From NCBI GenBank assembly GCA_025200525.1, contig CM045760.1, positions 46,705,932 to 46,769,931 of the forward strand: a stretch of DNA of 64,000 nucleotides, given 5' to 3'. Under the pieces are notes generated by a model. That model saw nothing but the letters and a program-made list of their open reading frames with translations, was not told where the DNA came from and did not search any database. Within the stretch, counting starts at the first letter, position 1, and every line of letters begins with the position of its first letter. This DNA is from Camellia lanceoleosa (taxonomy: Eukaryota; Streptophyta; Magnoliopsida; Ericales; Theaceae). The position numbers were made by a program, and so were the translations under genes. This document shows positions 34,978 through 46,974 of the stretch, piece after piece.

Positions 34978-36970
34978 ATGGAAGCAAACACTTCCACTTT
35001 CAACTATGCACAAACTCTCATCCCTATATTTGAGGAAGAGAACTATGAATATTGGAGCATCCAAATGAAAACTTTATTTATCTTACAAGACTTGTGGGAA
35101 CTAGTTGAAGATGGTTTTGAGGCACCAGCAGATGATGAAGAATATGCAACTTGGACAGAAACATGTCGGAAGCAATACAAGACGAACAAGAAAAATGATG
35201 CAAGTGCTCTTCTCAACATACAACGAGGGGTAGGCAAATTCATCTTTTCTAGAATCATGCACTACAAGAAAAAACACTTTTTGTGACCAACATTTTGGTC
35301 GCGAAAAGTATCATATTTGGTCGCTAAAACCTTTTCGCGACCAAAATATGTTGGTCGCGAGTTGGTCGCTAAAGCCTCGTCACAGATAGTTTCACACCAA
35401 AAAGCCTTTGGTCGCTAAAAGTGACCATTCGCGCCCAACTTTTTTGGTCGCGGAAAGTCCAATTCATATTCCCAAAAAGTAAACTTTTAGCGACCAAAGG
35501 TAAGTTGGTCGCCAAAAGTCAGCGCCTTTTACCAAAAAAATGTAATTCTTTTGTGCCGCCTGGGACTCGAACTCTTGACCAAAGAGTCACCATGCACCCA
35601 ATCCACTCTGCCAATTACATGCTTCTTGTTCATATTTGGAAATAAAAATATATAACCCATAAAAATTGGGTTATTTATTATTTTATAAAACTTTTAATGC
35701 CTAAACAAAAAAAATAGTATGTAATTATAGTAGTATCCTTTTTTAAAAAATTTATCCCGCCATAACTTTTCGCGACCAATTTTTCTTTTTGGTCGCCAAA
35801 GGGTAATCTTCCGCGACCAAAAAAGCCTTTTGGTCGCCAATAGTATACTTTCCGCGACCAACTTTTCTTTTTGGTCGCCAAAAGGTGATCTTCCGTGACC
35901 AAAAAAGCTTTTGGTCGCCAATAGTATACTTTCCGCGACCAACTTTTCTTTTTGGTCGCCAAAGGATAATCTTCCGCGACCAAAAAAGCCTTTTGGTCGC
36001 TAATAGTATACTTTCCGCGACCAACTTTTTTTTTGGTCGCCAACGGGTATACTTTCCGTGACCAACTTTTCTTTTTGGTCGCCAAAAGGTGCTCTTCCGC
36101 GACCAAAAAAGCCTTTGGTCGCCAATAGTATACTTTCCGTGACCAACTTTTTCTTTTGGTCGCCAAAGGGTGATTTTTCGCGACTAAAAAATTGTGGTCG
36201 CCAAAAGTTAAATTTTGGTCGCAGAAAGTGGACTATTTGCGACCAAAAAAAATAGGTGGTCGCCAAAAGTGTTTTTTCTTGTAGTGATGGATGCAAAAAC
36301 ATCTAAAGAAGCCTGGGATATATTAAAGTGTGAATATCAAGGTTTTGATAAGGTTATCTCCATTAAACTACAAACATTATGGAGAGATTTTGACAATCTA
36401 GCAATGAAGGATACTGAATCTATTAATGAGTTTTTTTCCCGAGTTGCTAGAATTGTCAACAAAATTAGAAGTTATGGAGACAACTTTGATAACAAGAGAA
36501 TTGTTGAAAAAGTTTTAAGAAGTTTAACACAAAATTCGAGCATATTGTTGCTGCCATCGAGGAATCCAAAGATTTATCTAAACTTACTAGACATGAGCTA
36601 ATGAGTTCTCTCAAGGCACATGAACAAAGAATGAGTAGATTTACAAATCAGCCAATGGAGCAAGCATTTCAGTCCAAAGTTAATATTGGAGACAAGAAAC
36701 AAGAAAATCAAGGAAGGGATTCATTTTAAAGAAGAAGAATGCCCGAAAAAGGACGAGGAGGCCAAAGTTCATTTTAAACCTGGAATAAAGGAAGAGACTA
36801 TAACAATTAAAGAAATTCCAGCGGTAACTCTAACTCTTAATGCACTATTTGCAAGAAATTTAATCATGCATCTAAAGATTGCAGATTTAGGTACAAAAGA
36901 TGCAAAAATTCAAATCATTCACAACGTGATTACTCGTTCAACAATGATAAAGTCAAAGCTATTTTTTTGA
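34978..36970 (+). pseudogene. Copia gag, split by a CACTA insertion
   Basis: The first part (34978-35259) encodes the UBN2-type gag start (FNYAQTLIPIF, YWSIQMKTLF, LWELVEDGF). A CACTA element then intervenes. Gag resumes at 36287 with DAKTSKEAWDIL and LWRDFDNLAMKD, typical of plant copia gag. A frameshift follows near 36540. The nucleic-acid-binding zinc knuckle C-x2-C-x4-H-x4-C is still visible at 36841-36882, in another frame, with stops around it. In a live element this protein forms the virus-like particle in the cytoplasm. It cannot be made here. Confidence 0.85.
35260..36286. mobile_element. Non-autonomous CACTA element inside copia gag
   Basis: It is 1,027 bp with inverted ends CACTACAAGAAAAAACACTTTT / AAAAGTGTTTTTTCTTGTAGTG and the 3-bp duplication ATG (35257-35259 and 36287-36289). 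Excision restores the gag reading frame across the join. The interior from 35770 to 36160 is a tandem array with an 82-bp period (TAGTATACTTTCCGYGACCAA at 35841, 35922, 36004 and 36127), built of 41-bp halves of GGTCGCCAAAAG / CGCGACCAA. The open frames of up to 162 codons here are read-through of this array, not genes. Confidence 0.92.
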
Positions 36971-37025
36971 ACAAAATGAAGCAGAACAATTATTTTTTTG
37001 TATGAATGCCCAACAAGAGTCAGAA

Positions 37026-39990
37026 AATATTTGATATTTGGATAGTGGATGCAATAATCATATGACAAGCAAAGTCTCTTCTCAAGTAAAGCTTGGTGAT
37101 GGAAAACTACAAAATATTGAAGGAAAGAGAGTCATCTCTGTCTATACAAAGGAAGGTAACAAAAAATTAATTTATGATGTTCTTTATGTTCCGGGGCTAA
37201 CCCAAAATCTATTAAGTGTGGGGCAATTAGTACAAAAAGGTTATGCAGTAAATTTTAATTATGATGAATGCATAATCTTTGATAAAAAGAAAAATCATAC
37301 AGTGGCAAAAGTCAAAATGACCCCAAACAAAGTTTTTTCTTTCGTAATGCCACTGAACGATAATTTTGCCCTTAAAAGTGAAAACACCAACGATCCATAT
37401 CTATGGCATCTTAGATACGTACATCTAAATTACAAGGGCATGAAATTATTAAAAGAAAAAGATATGGTTACAGGATTGCCTCGCATTGGCAAAATCAATA
37501 AAATTTATGAAGGATGTATTTATGGAAAAATGCATAGATTGCCATTTCCAAAGAGTTCTTGGAGAGCCAAAGCACCTTTGGAGTTAGTGCATGCAGATAT
37601 TTGTGGGCCTTGTTGAACATCATCTCTTAGTAACAAGAGATATTTTCTACTGTTTGTTGATGATCATGCTCAAATGATGTGGATTTATTTTCTTAATAGA
37701 AATTCAAAAGCCTTCTCAGTATTTCAACAGTTTAAAGCTTTGGTAGAAAAGCAAAGTGACAAAGAAATCAAAATATTGGGGATAGATCGTTGCAGAGAAT
37801 TCATTTATACTCCATTCATGAATTACTATAAAGAAAATGGGATTAAAAGATAGCTCACAGTTCGACACCCTCCTCAACAAAATGGAGTTGCAGGACGAAA
37901 GAACAGGACAATTGTGGAGATGGGACGAAGCATGCTAAAAGGCAAAGGTCTTCCTAACAAATTCTGGGCTAAAACTGTCAATACTGATATTTATATTCTA
38001 AACCAATCTCCCAAGAAGGCTGTCCAAAACAAAACACCATATGAGGCATGGCACAAACAGAAGCCCTAGGTAAATTTTTTCAAAGTATTCAGTTGTCTTG
38101 CTTATGCCTTAATTCCTTCCCAAAAAAGGAAAAAATTTGATGAGAAATGAGAGAAATATATATTCATTGGATATAGTGACGAATCAAAAAGATATTGTCT
38201 GTTCAATCCAATGAAAAATGAATTGGTAATCTCTAGAGATGTCATATTTGATGAAATGACAACATGGAAGTGGGATGATAACTCCATTCTAGAGCAGAAG
38301 GGATTTGAATTTAATGAAGCAATAGAAGGAGAAGGATCTTCAACTCTCGAAGAAAGCCCAAACCAAAGTCCACATAACACTCTAAGCCTAAGGTCAATAA
38401 ATGACTCTCCAAGAAACTCTTCATCTGAAGAATCTGAAACAATACCAAGAAAGGTACGTTCCTTAAGAGAAATATATGAAACTTGTGATGTAACATATTT
38501 TGCTTGTGAGTCACAGTTTTTTGAAGAAGCTATGAAAGAAGAAATTTAGAGAAAGGCAATGGATGAAGAAATTGAAACTATTGAAAAGAATTACACTTGT
38601 GATCTTGTTGACCTACCTAAAGACAAAGATGTAATCGGACTTAAATGGATCTACAAGACCAAATATAAAGAAAATAGCTCCATCCAGAAGCATAAGGCTC
38701 GTTTAGTTGCAAAAGGATACTCACAACAACTTGGAGTGGACTTTAATGAGACATTTACTCCAGTTGCCCGCATGGAGATAGTAAGAACCGCTCTTGCCTT
38801 GGCTGTACAAAATGAGCTACCAGTATATTAGCTAAATGTCAAATCAGCTTTTCTCAATGGAGAGCTTGAAGAAGAAGTTTATGTTGAACAACCGCAAGGG
38901 TACATAATCAAAGGAAAATAAGAGAAGGTTTACTGACTTTGGAAGGCACTGTATGGTTTAAAGTAAGCATCCCGAGCCTGGAACAACAACATTGACAAGT
39001 ATTTTTGTCAAAATGGTTTTCAAAGAAGCCAAAGTGAGCCATTACTACACATCAAGAAATGAGGTACACAAGAATTTCTTATAATTTGCCTATATGTTGA
39101 TGATTTAATCTATACAGGAATTAAACCATCAATGGTAGAAGAATTTAAAAGAGCCATGATGAAGAAGTACGAGATGACTGATTTGGGACTTATGAGATAT
39201 TTTCCTGGTATTCAAGTAAAGCAGTCAAAGGGAGAAATATTTATCTCTTAAGGAAAATATCTTGAAGATTTATTGAAGAAATTTCATATGTCTAACTGCA
39301 AGTCAGTTTCTCTTCCAATCTCTTTAAATGAGAAGTTGCAAGTAAATGATGAAGCAAAGAAAGTTGATGCTACCGCCCATCGAAAATTGGTTGGTTCACT
39401 AAATTATCTCACTAATAGAAGGCCAAACATTGTTTACTCTATAAATCTTATTTCCAGATTTATGCATGAGCTGAGCAAGCTACACTATATAGTAGCAAAG
39501 CGAATTCTTCGGTATCTTCAAGGGACCAAGAATCTCAACATCAGGTATGTGAAAGAAAATGACGGTAAACTCATTGGCTACACTAATAGTGATTGGGCAG
39601 GATCATTGGATGATCGAAAGAGTACATCATGTTATGTATTTTGTATTGGCTCAAAAATTGTCTCTTGGAGTTCCAAGAAGCAGAAGACTGTAGCTCTATC
39701 ATCAGTAGAAGCAGATTATATTGCAACTACAGATGCAACTTGTGAAGCAGTTTAGCTTAAAAGAATTCTCTCAGATATGGAGCACAAAGAGGAAGGTTCC
39801 ACTACAATTTTTTGTGATAGCATGTCAGCCATTACAATGAGCAAAAATCTAGTATTCTATGGTAGGACAAAACATATTGAACTATGACATCATTTTATTC
39901 GAGACAATGTACAGAAAGGTGAAATCCACTTGGAATTTGTCAACACAAAGGAACAATTAGTAGGTATCATGACAAAAGCAGTGCCAACAG
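37026..39990 (+). pseudogene. Copia pol polyprotein remnant
   Basis: Domains in order: protease with LDSGCNNHMT (37038-37067); integrase zinc region with WHLRYVHLNYKGMKLL near 37403; integrase core from APLELVHADICGP (37575); reverse transcriptase from LKWIYKTKYKENS (38641) with YVDD at 39093-39104; and RNase H with DWAGSLDDRKST and ALSSVEADYIA (39590-39725). Most of the frame is readable, but it is stopped at about 37614, 37852, 38067, 38148, 38547, 38829, 38919, 38931, 38964, 39058, 39250, 39753 and 39886. The first cysteine of the integrase zinc finger is tyrosine (IYEGC) and the catalytic glutamate appears as glycine (GVAGRKNRT). It is dead. Confidence 0.9.
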
Positions 39991-40042
39991 AAAAAATTCT
40001 TATAGTTTCAGGAATGCATGAAGATTACAAATTAAGTGGGAG

Positions 40043-40466
40043 TGTTAAAATATAATTTGTAATCTAGATAAATCTAGAATAATTAATGAATAATTTATGA
40101 AGATATTTATCTAGAAAAATGTAGAGTAATTAATGAATAATTTATGAAAATATTTATCTAGAAATATCTAGTAGATTGAAATAATCTATCTAGATTTTTA
40201 CTAATGATGGAAATATCTAGAGATATATAATAATGATATTGAAAAATATCAAACCTTTCTAGAACCTTTCTAGAAGAGGTTAAAATGGTGATGTTCTCTA
40301 TATAAAGCCATGAGCTAATTGTAAATTGATCTATGCAAGAATCTTGACTTGTAATCAACATAATAAGAAGAAGTTTTTTAATATTTGCATTTCTACCTTA
40401 TCTTCTCCCATAATTCCCTTCCTAGCTTGCCCAAGTTCTTATCAAATATACCTTGTCACCCCAACA
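40043..40466 (+). repeat. Copia 3' LTR with internal duplication
   Basis: At 424 bp it is 60 bp longer than the 5' LTR. The extra length is a tandem copy of a segment containing GTAATTAATGAATAATTTATGAAAATATTTAT (about 40072-40160). Confidence 0.88.
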
Positions 40467-40471
40467 ATTAC

Positions 40472-40804
40472 TTATACTTGTTTGCAGTAGGAATGTGCTA
40501 TATTGATTTGATCCCATACATAATCAATCGAAATTAATCTTCATATCAAATGAATTATTTGATAGACTAATGTATTCAAATAGAAAACTTTTACAGGTAA
40601 AAACCAAATTTATTATTTGTAGGTGGATTTCTCTCAAGTTGAGATGACAACTTGAGAGAAACCAAACATATATAGAGAATATGTTATACCTTTTGTTGGA
40701 ACAACAATGTTAGGAATATGCAGAGTAAGCACAGAATGAGACATATCTCACTAGAATTTATGTTTTACACGGCTGAGTCGTTAAACTTGAAAGTTAGACT
40801 TTAT
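40472..40804. other. Intergenic sequence after the copia element
   Basis: No gene supported. Confidence 0.5.
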
Positions 40805-41205
40805 ATACAACCAATGCCTTTGTGCACGGCACCAAAACTTATAAATATTGGGGCTCATTACGAGTCTCGTTTCGATGATCTAAACCATTTAATTTGTTGA
40901 ACACTTCGTATATTTCATCCACAAAAAAATTAGGCCAATTTGATAATTATTACTTGTTCAATTTTTTAGTAAAAAAATATATAACAATTGTGTTTTTAAA
41001 AATAAATTATACATTTTTTTAATGAAAAAAGCAATAAATTGAACAAGTTACAGTAATCGCATTGATCTCTCTTTTTTTTCTTTTTTTCTTTTTTTCTTTT
41101 TTTTTTGTTGATGAAATACACGAAATACTTGACAAAATGAATAGTTTAGATCATTGAAACGAGACTTGTGATGGGCTATACAAGCCTAAACAATACCCTC
41201 CAATC
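40805..41205. mobile_element. Foldback element, copy 3
   Basis: Diverged arms: GCTCATTACGAGTCTCGTTTCGATGATCTAAACCATTTAA at left opposes TAGTTTAGATCATTGAAACGAGACTTGTGATGGGC at right. The centre is AT-rich, with a T-rich (TTTTTC)n run near 41070-41105. Confidence 0.6.
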
Positions 41206-43031
41206 CAAAATCTAGACATGAGAGGATCCTCATCCTTAAAAAAAAAAAAAAAACTTAGATATTAATGAAAGAGTTTATATAATTAATAATATTTATAAAA
41301 TTTATCATTAATTTTATAATTATTTTTATAAAATACACTGTTTTGATATTTCCCAACAATATTCCAGGAGGCCACTTAACTTAACCATAGTTGAAATCTT
41401 GGAAATATTTGAGGATACAACTTAACTTAACCATAGTTGAAATCTTTCAAATCCAATTTTACTTCTCTGTGGTATAAATTTATCTTCTCACTACAAACCC
41501 CAAACAGTTCTTTATTGCCAATCTTTCATTCTTTCTAGCCCAACTTTTCGCTCTCACTCTCCCCGCTTTTACTCTATAAATCAAAATACAGCAGACCCAA
41601 CTTCTTTCTTTCCAGTTTCAAATTGTTCCATTCTCCATGAATCAAACTTTTTATAAACCCAATTTCTTTCTCTCCTGCACTCTGCTCTACTCTTTATAAT
41701 CCAAACTAATCCATGACTGAGGATGACAATGCATAGGGTAGGGTATGGGTTAGGCCCCTACCCTACCCTATCCTCATTTCCCCTGCTTGCCCTCACTCTT
41801 GACCTACTCCTATGAGACTCTCCCTCACCCCTTAAACCCACAAATGTAAGAGAATCCACAATGAACACGCTAAGGATGTTGTTAGTGTCAGATGCTAGGT
41901 TTTGGCTAACCAATTGTGTTGTTTGGTTGCTGTAATGGAGCTGCTAAGGGCAACGTTAGTGCTCAATGTTAGTATCAGATGCTAAAATGTGTGTTAACTA
42001 CAGCCAGCGTTCTAGCTAGTGAGGGAGAGAGAGGGAAGTGTCGTGGGTCATCCGGTCAGATGTTCGAACATACAGACCCTTCAAGTAAAAAAATAAAAAT
42101 AAAAAATGGGTCTGATCGGTTGACTGGCTGAATGTCCGGTTGTCTCCACACTAGCTGCTGCAAACTACAAACTATATATATATATATATTGTTTAACACA
42201 CCCCTTAACACACACTTTAACATATCCATTGTTTCATCATTCGCTTACTATTCACTCACTAAATTAATAAACTCTTAACATACATATTAGGGTCTCACTT
42301 TTATTACTTTTTGTCATATAACACACTTTAACACACATTTTTAACACATCCACTATGGATGCTCTAACCTCCACCTATACATAAAAGAAACTCAATAATA
42401 CATTATATAAATATATTATAAAAATTTAACAATATATTATACACATAATATATATGTAATATTATTATTTATTTATTACTATGTTTGTGGGTTGGGTAGG
42501 TTTGAGTAAAAAAAACTTTCCCCACCTTCATCTCAAACCCATTCAGTGTGTTTGGTTTCAATTTTCTGAATTCAGTTTTTCATATTATATAAAAACCTAT
42601 GTTTTTCGTTTTTTTTTTTTTTTTTTTTTAGTGAATATCTTTAAAATTTTAAGATTTTTATTTTTTAGTTTTTTAGATGCACCTTACTTAGATGTATCTA
42701 AAAAGTAAAATATTTGTGAAAAAATATTTTAAAAAATTAATAAATACACAAAAATACGAAAAATATATTGAATTTTTTTTTTTGGTATTTAGTGAATTTT
42801 TTAAAGATTTTTGTGGGTTACGAAAATTATAATTTTTAAGTATATTTATGTTAGGTGTGTCTAAAAATTAAAAAAGCTGCTTAAAATATTTAAAAAAATT
42901 TAGTAAAAAAAATAAAAATAATAAAATTTTTAAAAAACTAGAAATAAACATGATGAATAAGATTTTTAAAAAAAAAAATTCAAATTTGAACTTATTTGAC
43001 GGATCAGCCTATTTTGCTATTACTACCATCC
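41206..43031. other. Intergenic sequence with a short direct repeat
   Basis: ACTTAACTTAACCATAGTTGAAATCTT occurs twice, 42-44 bases apart (near 41376 and 41420). GTATAAATTTATC (about 41471) followed by a CT-rich stretch looks promoter-like, but no reading frame follows. A (TA)n tract lies at 42174-42190. The remainder is A/T-rich. Confidence 0.4.
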
Positions 43032-43040
43032 CTACTAATG

Positions 43041-43290
43041 GAGTTCGGATCCCCTCCTTAACTCTCCTCCTTCATTTCCTCCGTACAACGGCTGAGATCA
43101 GCCGTTGCAAATCCAACGGCTATTAAAAAAACAAAAAAATCAATTTTTTTACTGAAATTTTCTCGTCCACTACTATACATACACATGTTATACATTTGAG
43201 TCACTCTCATTCTCCCTCAGCCTCACACTCACCCTTTCTCCTCCATAGAAGCCAGCCTCACCAGCGACCACTCCTGACGGCGACCTACTC
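43041..43290 (+). repeat. MULE left terminal inverted repeat and leader
   Basis: It begins GAGTTCGGATCCCCTCC. From about 43200 it becomes a CT-rich leader with TCACTCTCATTCTCCCTCAG and CTCCTGACGGCGA, mirrored at 50487-50580. A possible donor, CCAGGTTCGTCC (about 43449-43460), would start a leader intron. Confidence 0.8.
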
Positions 43291-44382
43291 TCGACAGCGA
43301 CCCACTCTGGACGACGGCGACCCCTAGACCCAACCCACTGCTCCAACCCTAATTTTATTTGCTTCGCGAACTATAGCTCCACCGCAACCATCGTATGCAT
43401 TAGCGAAGAAATTTGTTGAGGAGAACGTGGGTTCTCCGGCCATAGATAAACCAGGTTCGTCCTCGAAATGCTGAAATTAAAAAGTTAGGGTTGTGATGGA
43501 CAAAATAGATTTGAAATTTCAAAATTAGGGCATTGATTTGGGTGTTATTGACTTTATATTTGTAGTGTTATGACCATCTAGATTTTGATTATGATGTCTG
43601 CATGGATTGAAAAACGTAAATAAAGAAAGAAAGTTCCCATCTCAGATTAGTTTGTTGTGTTTTATTTTCTGATTTTACTTTCTATCTCTCTCTCTCTATA
43701 TCTCTCTCCTCTGGAAATATGATATTCAAATACTATGTTCACATATTTGTTTGCTTGTGAAAATAAAATAATTGACAAAATTGTATTGTTATAAAAATTT
43801 TATAATTTAGTACCATCCACATAGATAGATGAAGAAGCAACTTCTCTTATGGGCATAACTCTATATTATTCGCTAGAGAGACCTCCCTCTGTTAATGTCA
43901 CACACAAGTACCACACATAGAGTATTTTATTTATTTATTTATTTTTAAAATTTCAATGTAAAGAATTAGAGCCTTATGTTTTATTTAGCTTCTAAGCTTC
44001 TAAAAGAAGATGAAACAAAAGAGATAAATATTTGACATGTGGGCAACATGGACATTGACATGATTCTTCCCTAGAAGTGTCTTTACTACTTGGATGTTGA
44101 TCTTGCTTGAAACACAAGCATAGAACTGCCATATGTATCTAATTACAAATCATTTAATTTAGACCTTGTCTCTGCACTAGCACAGCACTACAAATTTCTT
44201 GTTTATGAGACTTTGTGGCTTCCACTAGCATGATCTTGCCATGATTGTATCATGCTTTAAGTGTTACACTTGATTATGAGATTGTTACAAGGAATATTGT
44301 CAGTCCATATGACTTTTGTGTATTATTTGTAAATTGTAATCATTTAGAAGAAGTGTGTAGCATTTGTAAATTGCAATGGCCA

Positions 44383-44638
44383 AGTTTGGGAAGACTAAAT
44401 AAGTGCACTTTTTGTCTGTTTTGACTAAAAAATTGAGGTTGAAAATATGGATGTTTGGGTTAATTTTTTGACTTTTTATGGAAAAATGTGTAATAAAAAA
44501 TTGTGAAAATTGGTTTTTAGAGGAAAATTTGAATTGGGAGTTGTGCAGCCGTAATTGTTGACTTTTGGTGAATAGTGTTAACTTTTTAACTTTTTGAGTA
44601 ACTTTTTGGCTTTTTGGATTATTTGGAAGTACCCAAAC
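44383..44638. mobile_element. MITE inside the MULE
   Basis: Starts CAAGTTTGGGAAGACTAAATAAGTGCACTTTTTG, the same start as at 24840, and ends near GGAAGTACCCAAACA. The ends are inverted but diverged. Confidence 0.5.
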
Positions 44639-44668
44639 AAAAAATCCTTTCATTTCTTATGTTCTTCA

Positions 44669-44830
44669 GGTGGTTCATACTCAAGCAAAGGGTATGGCTA
44701 AACATGATGTGATGTATAAATATGTATCGAAAAACCTTATTTTTGTGGCTACTGTTGCACCCAAAGCCTTGAATGATAGAATGACATATAGTATGAGACA
44801 TCTTTTTGGGATGCATTGGACACTTCCATA
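44669..44830 (+). pseudogene. Captured exon fragment resembling EMC1
   Basis: After an acceptor-like TTATGTTCTTCAG there is an open stretch reading VVHTQAKGMAKHDVMYKYV, then SKNLIFVATVAPKA. This closely resembles the region of plant EMC1 (ER membrane protein complex subunit 1, a membrane-protein insertase subunit) around its VMYKYxSKNLLFVATVAPKA segment, as I remember that family. The similarity ends after APKA; unrelated codons follow to a stop at 44828. It is far too short to work and is probably a host gene piece picked up by the MULE. A chance resemblance is unlikely over some 30 residues, but no alignment was run. Confidence 0.6.
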
Positions 44831-44959
44831 GAGTGAAAAACACATCAATCAACTACATGACAATCTTTCGAAAGAAACTAAATAGTAAATAGTAAAACAA
44901 CAAAGCTTACAGCACCTACAGTTGGGAGATTGTTTGCATTGTGTATGCAGATTTAAAAA

Positions 44960-45458
44960 ATGGTTTCTTCTTCTACTAACAATAGCAACATAAGATTTCA
45001 ACTGAGATTGTGCAATTGTGGAAGAACAACTGCCATAGCTATTGTAAAAACCAATGAGAATGGAAATCAACGGTGTTTGTTTTTCGTTTGCCCATCAAAA
45101 TATGTAAGTATGTATTGAAAAAATTAATCCTTTTAGTAGTGACAAATTAATTTGTCTTATTCAACTAACTGATTGTCATGCATTGTAGAGTAACACTGCC
45201 CATTGCAATTACTTCAAGTTCGTGGATAAAGATGATGAAGACGTTATGTCCACAACCCATTCCAACACTAGAGCTTGTGATGCTATAACAGTAAAAGACT
45301 TTAACGATCTAAGAACGAGGCTTGATGACATGGAAAATGACTATGGTCGAAGGCTTGAAAGGACGGAAAATAATTTGAAAGTGATGGTGTATTTCATTAT
45401 ATATTCTATCATTTTGTACTTTGTGATGTTGCTTTTGTACTTTATTGTATTTTGGTAA
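44960..45458 (+). CDS. GRF zinc-finger, coiled-coil, C-terminal membrane protein (two exons)
   Basis: Exon 1 is 44960-45103 and exon 2 is 45189-45458, joined in phase 0 across an 85-bp intron with GTAAGT donor and TTGTAG acceptor. The 137-residue product has a GRF-type zinc finger with Cys18, Cys20 (CNCGRTT), Cys44 (FFVCPS) and Cys54 (HCNYFKFVD). A charged, helix-prone stretch (about 78-106: DFNDLRTRLDDMEND, RRLERTENN) follows, then a hydrophobic C-terminal segment (about 110-137) that should span a membrane. GRF fingers bind single-stranded nucleic acid in other proteins, and small plant proteins of this layout (At4g04775 type) have no known role. It sits inside a MULE facing the transposase gene and is intact although the transposase is broken. 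The fusion of exons is inferred from splice signals. Confidence 0.75.
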
Positions 45459-46974
45459 ACCGAACGGATGATTGTTGACGTTTGTAGCATTTTCCTTTAT
45501 GTTTATGGAATGAATTTTAAACTTTCTATCATTTTGGGTTTGATTGAATGGATGGAATGAGTTTATTTGATTTTAGATGGTTTTCATGAATGTAGTGATG
45601 GAATGCTTCTACGAGTTTACCTGATTTTAGATGGTATAGGATGGTTTTGAATTGTATGATATGTATGGTTAAGTGTATATTATGCTTCTATGAGTTTACC
45701 TTAAGGATGTGCAGCAGCATTTTCAGCACATGGGCAGCAGCATATACACTGAATAGCAATTTATTAAAATTGAAATTACTAAGCTAGCATAAGAAACCGC
45801 TACTGGCTGCCCAACTGTTACTTATAGTTATATTAAAATTCAAATTACTTATAGTTATATTAGAAGACATGAAGAACAACTAATGTCAAGTTTTATTAGT
45901 TCAAATAGCAGATCACATACAATTGTTCTGAACATAGGTTCAAAATCTGTAGATAACAGACTGAAATAGACTGAAAAGTAAGAGAGCATCTAGCCTCAAA
46001 TTTGTCTTGGACAGACAAAAACAAGAACATATAAAAACCATTCTTAACTAAACTTGTTTACTGCCTTTGCTGTGTTCATGGAGGATTTTAGAAAAAAAGT
46101 ATAAAAAGAAGCATCTAAACAAAATTTCAATGGCTAAGATTATGAAGTAAGGGAAAAGAAACGAAAATAGCTGTAAGAGCCTTAAAGATTATTAAAAAAA
46201 TAAATAAATAAATAAATAATTTAAAATTTTTAAAAAAGGAAAAGAAATCATCAACTGAAATTATTTATTAATTTTTGACATGGATTCAAGGAAAATTCAA
46301 TAATTGAACAGCATCACAATCAGCTCATTTGTAATGAGAAAGAAAGGCACACATGCACAAAGATACCATGAACCAAGGGAAGTTGAAAGATTAAAGAACT
46401 TAGAAATTGTGATAGCCATCACTTGCAAACTAGAGGCATATGTTCTTCTGCATTGTGACAACATTGTAAAATGTCTCAGAGAACCACCACTATCATGACT
46501 CCAATTAAGGGATACAAACAGCAGAATCAATAGTAAAGCACGATTTGAACAGTATCCTAATGTACTTTACAATAAAAATCACTCCTATATATAACAATAA
46601 TTTCAAGCCAATTTCAACAACTTTTGCACAGATTTAAGTACATTCCATACCAAACTAAATTAACAAATATTCTCCAACTTTAAATCAGCAACATTTTGGT
46701 TTCACACCAAAGAACCTCATACATGTTCACACAAAAAATAACTTAAGCAGCATAAAAATGTACAGTAGCAAAATATGGCCAAAGCCAACAATAGTTGCAG
46801 CAACACACGGACAGCAGCACTTAAGCACAATATGGACAACAGCAGTTTGAGCAACAGGGGGACAACAGTTTCATAAGCAACAGACGGCTATGGCAGTTTC
46901 ATAAATAATGAAATTTATAAGTTGCTATGACCGAAATTTATAGTGCGTTCCACCTGTTTGTACATGTCGATAGC
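45459..46974. other. MULE interior between the convergent genes
   Basis: AT-rich, with GCAGCAGCATTTTCAGCACATGGGCAGCAG near 45710 and a related GCAGCAACACACGGACAGCAGCA stretch near 46796. No supported gene; likely 3' flanks of both genes. Confidence 0.5.

Larger units (their letters stand above)
34539..40466 (+). mobile_element. Complete but dead Ty1/copia retrotransposon
   Basis: It has both LTRs (34539-34902, 40043-40466), a tRNA-Met primer site TGGTATCAGA (34907-34916), and gag, protease, integrase, reverse transcriptase and RNase H in copia order. A polypurine-like AAGTGGGAG lies just before the 3' LTR. The flanks ATTAT (34534-34538) and ATTAC (40467-40471) form a TSD with one mismatch. 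About a dozen stop codons and several missing catalytic residues make it inactive. A CACTA element splits gag. It inserted in the same orientation just behind the UGT gene. Confidence 0.93.

Noticed and set aside
35678..36302. Overlapping open frames up to 162 codons, rich in ATKKKSWSRKV-like repeats
   Set aside because: They read through the 41/82-bp array of a non-autonomous CACTA element in several frames; the unit lengths happen to avoid stops. No homology.
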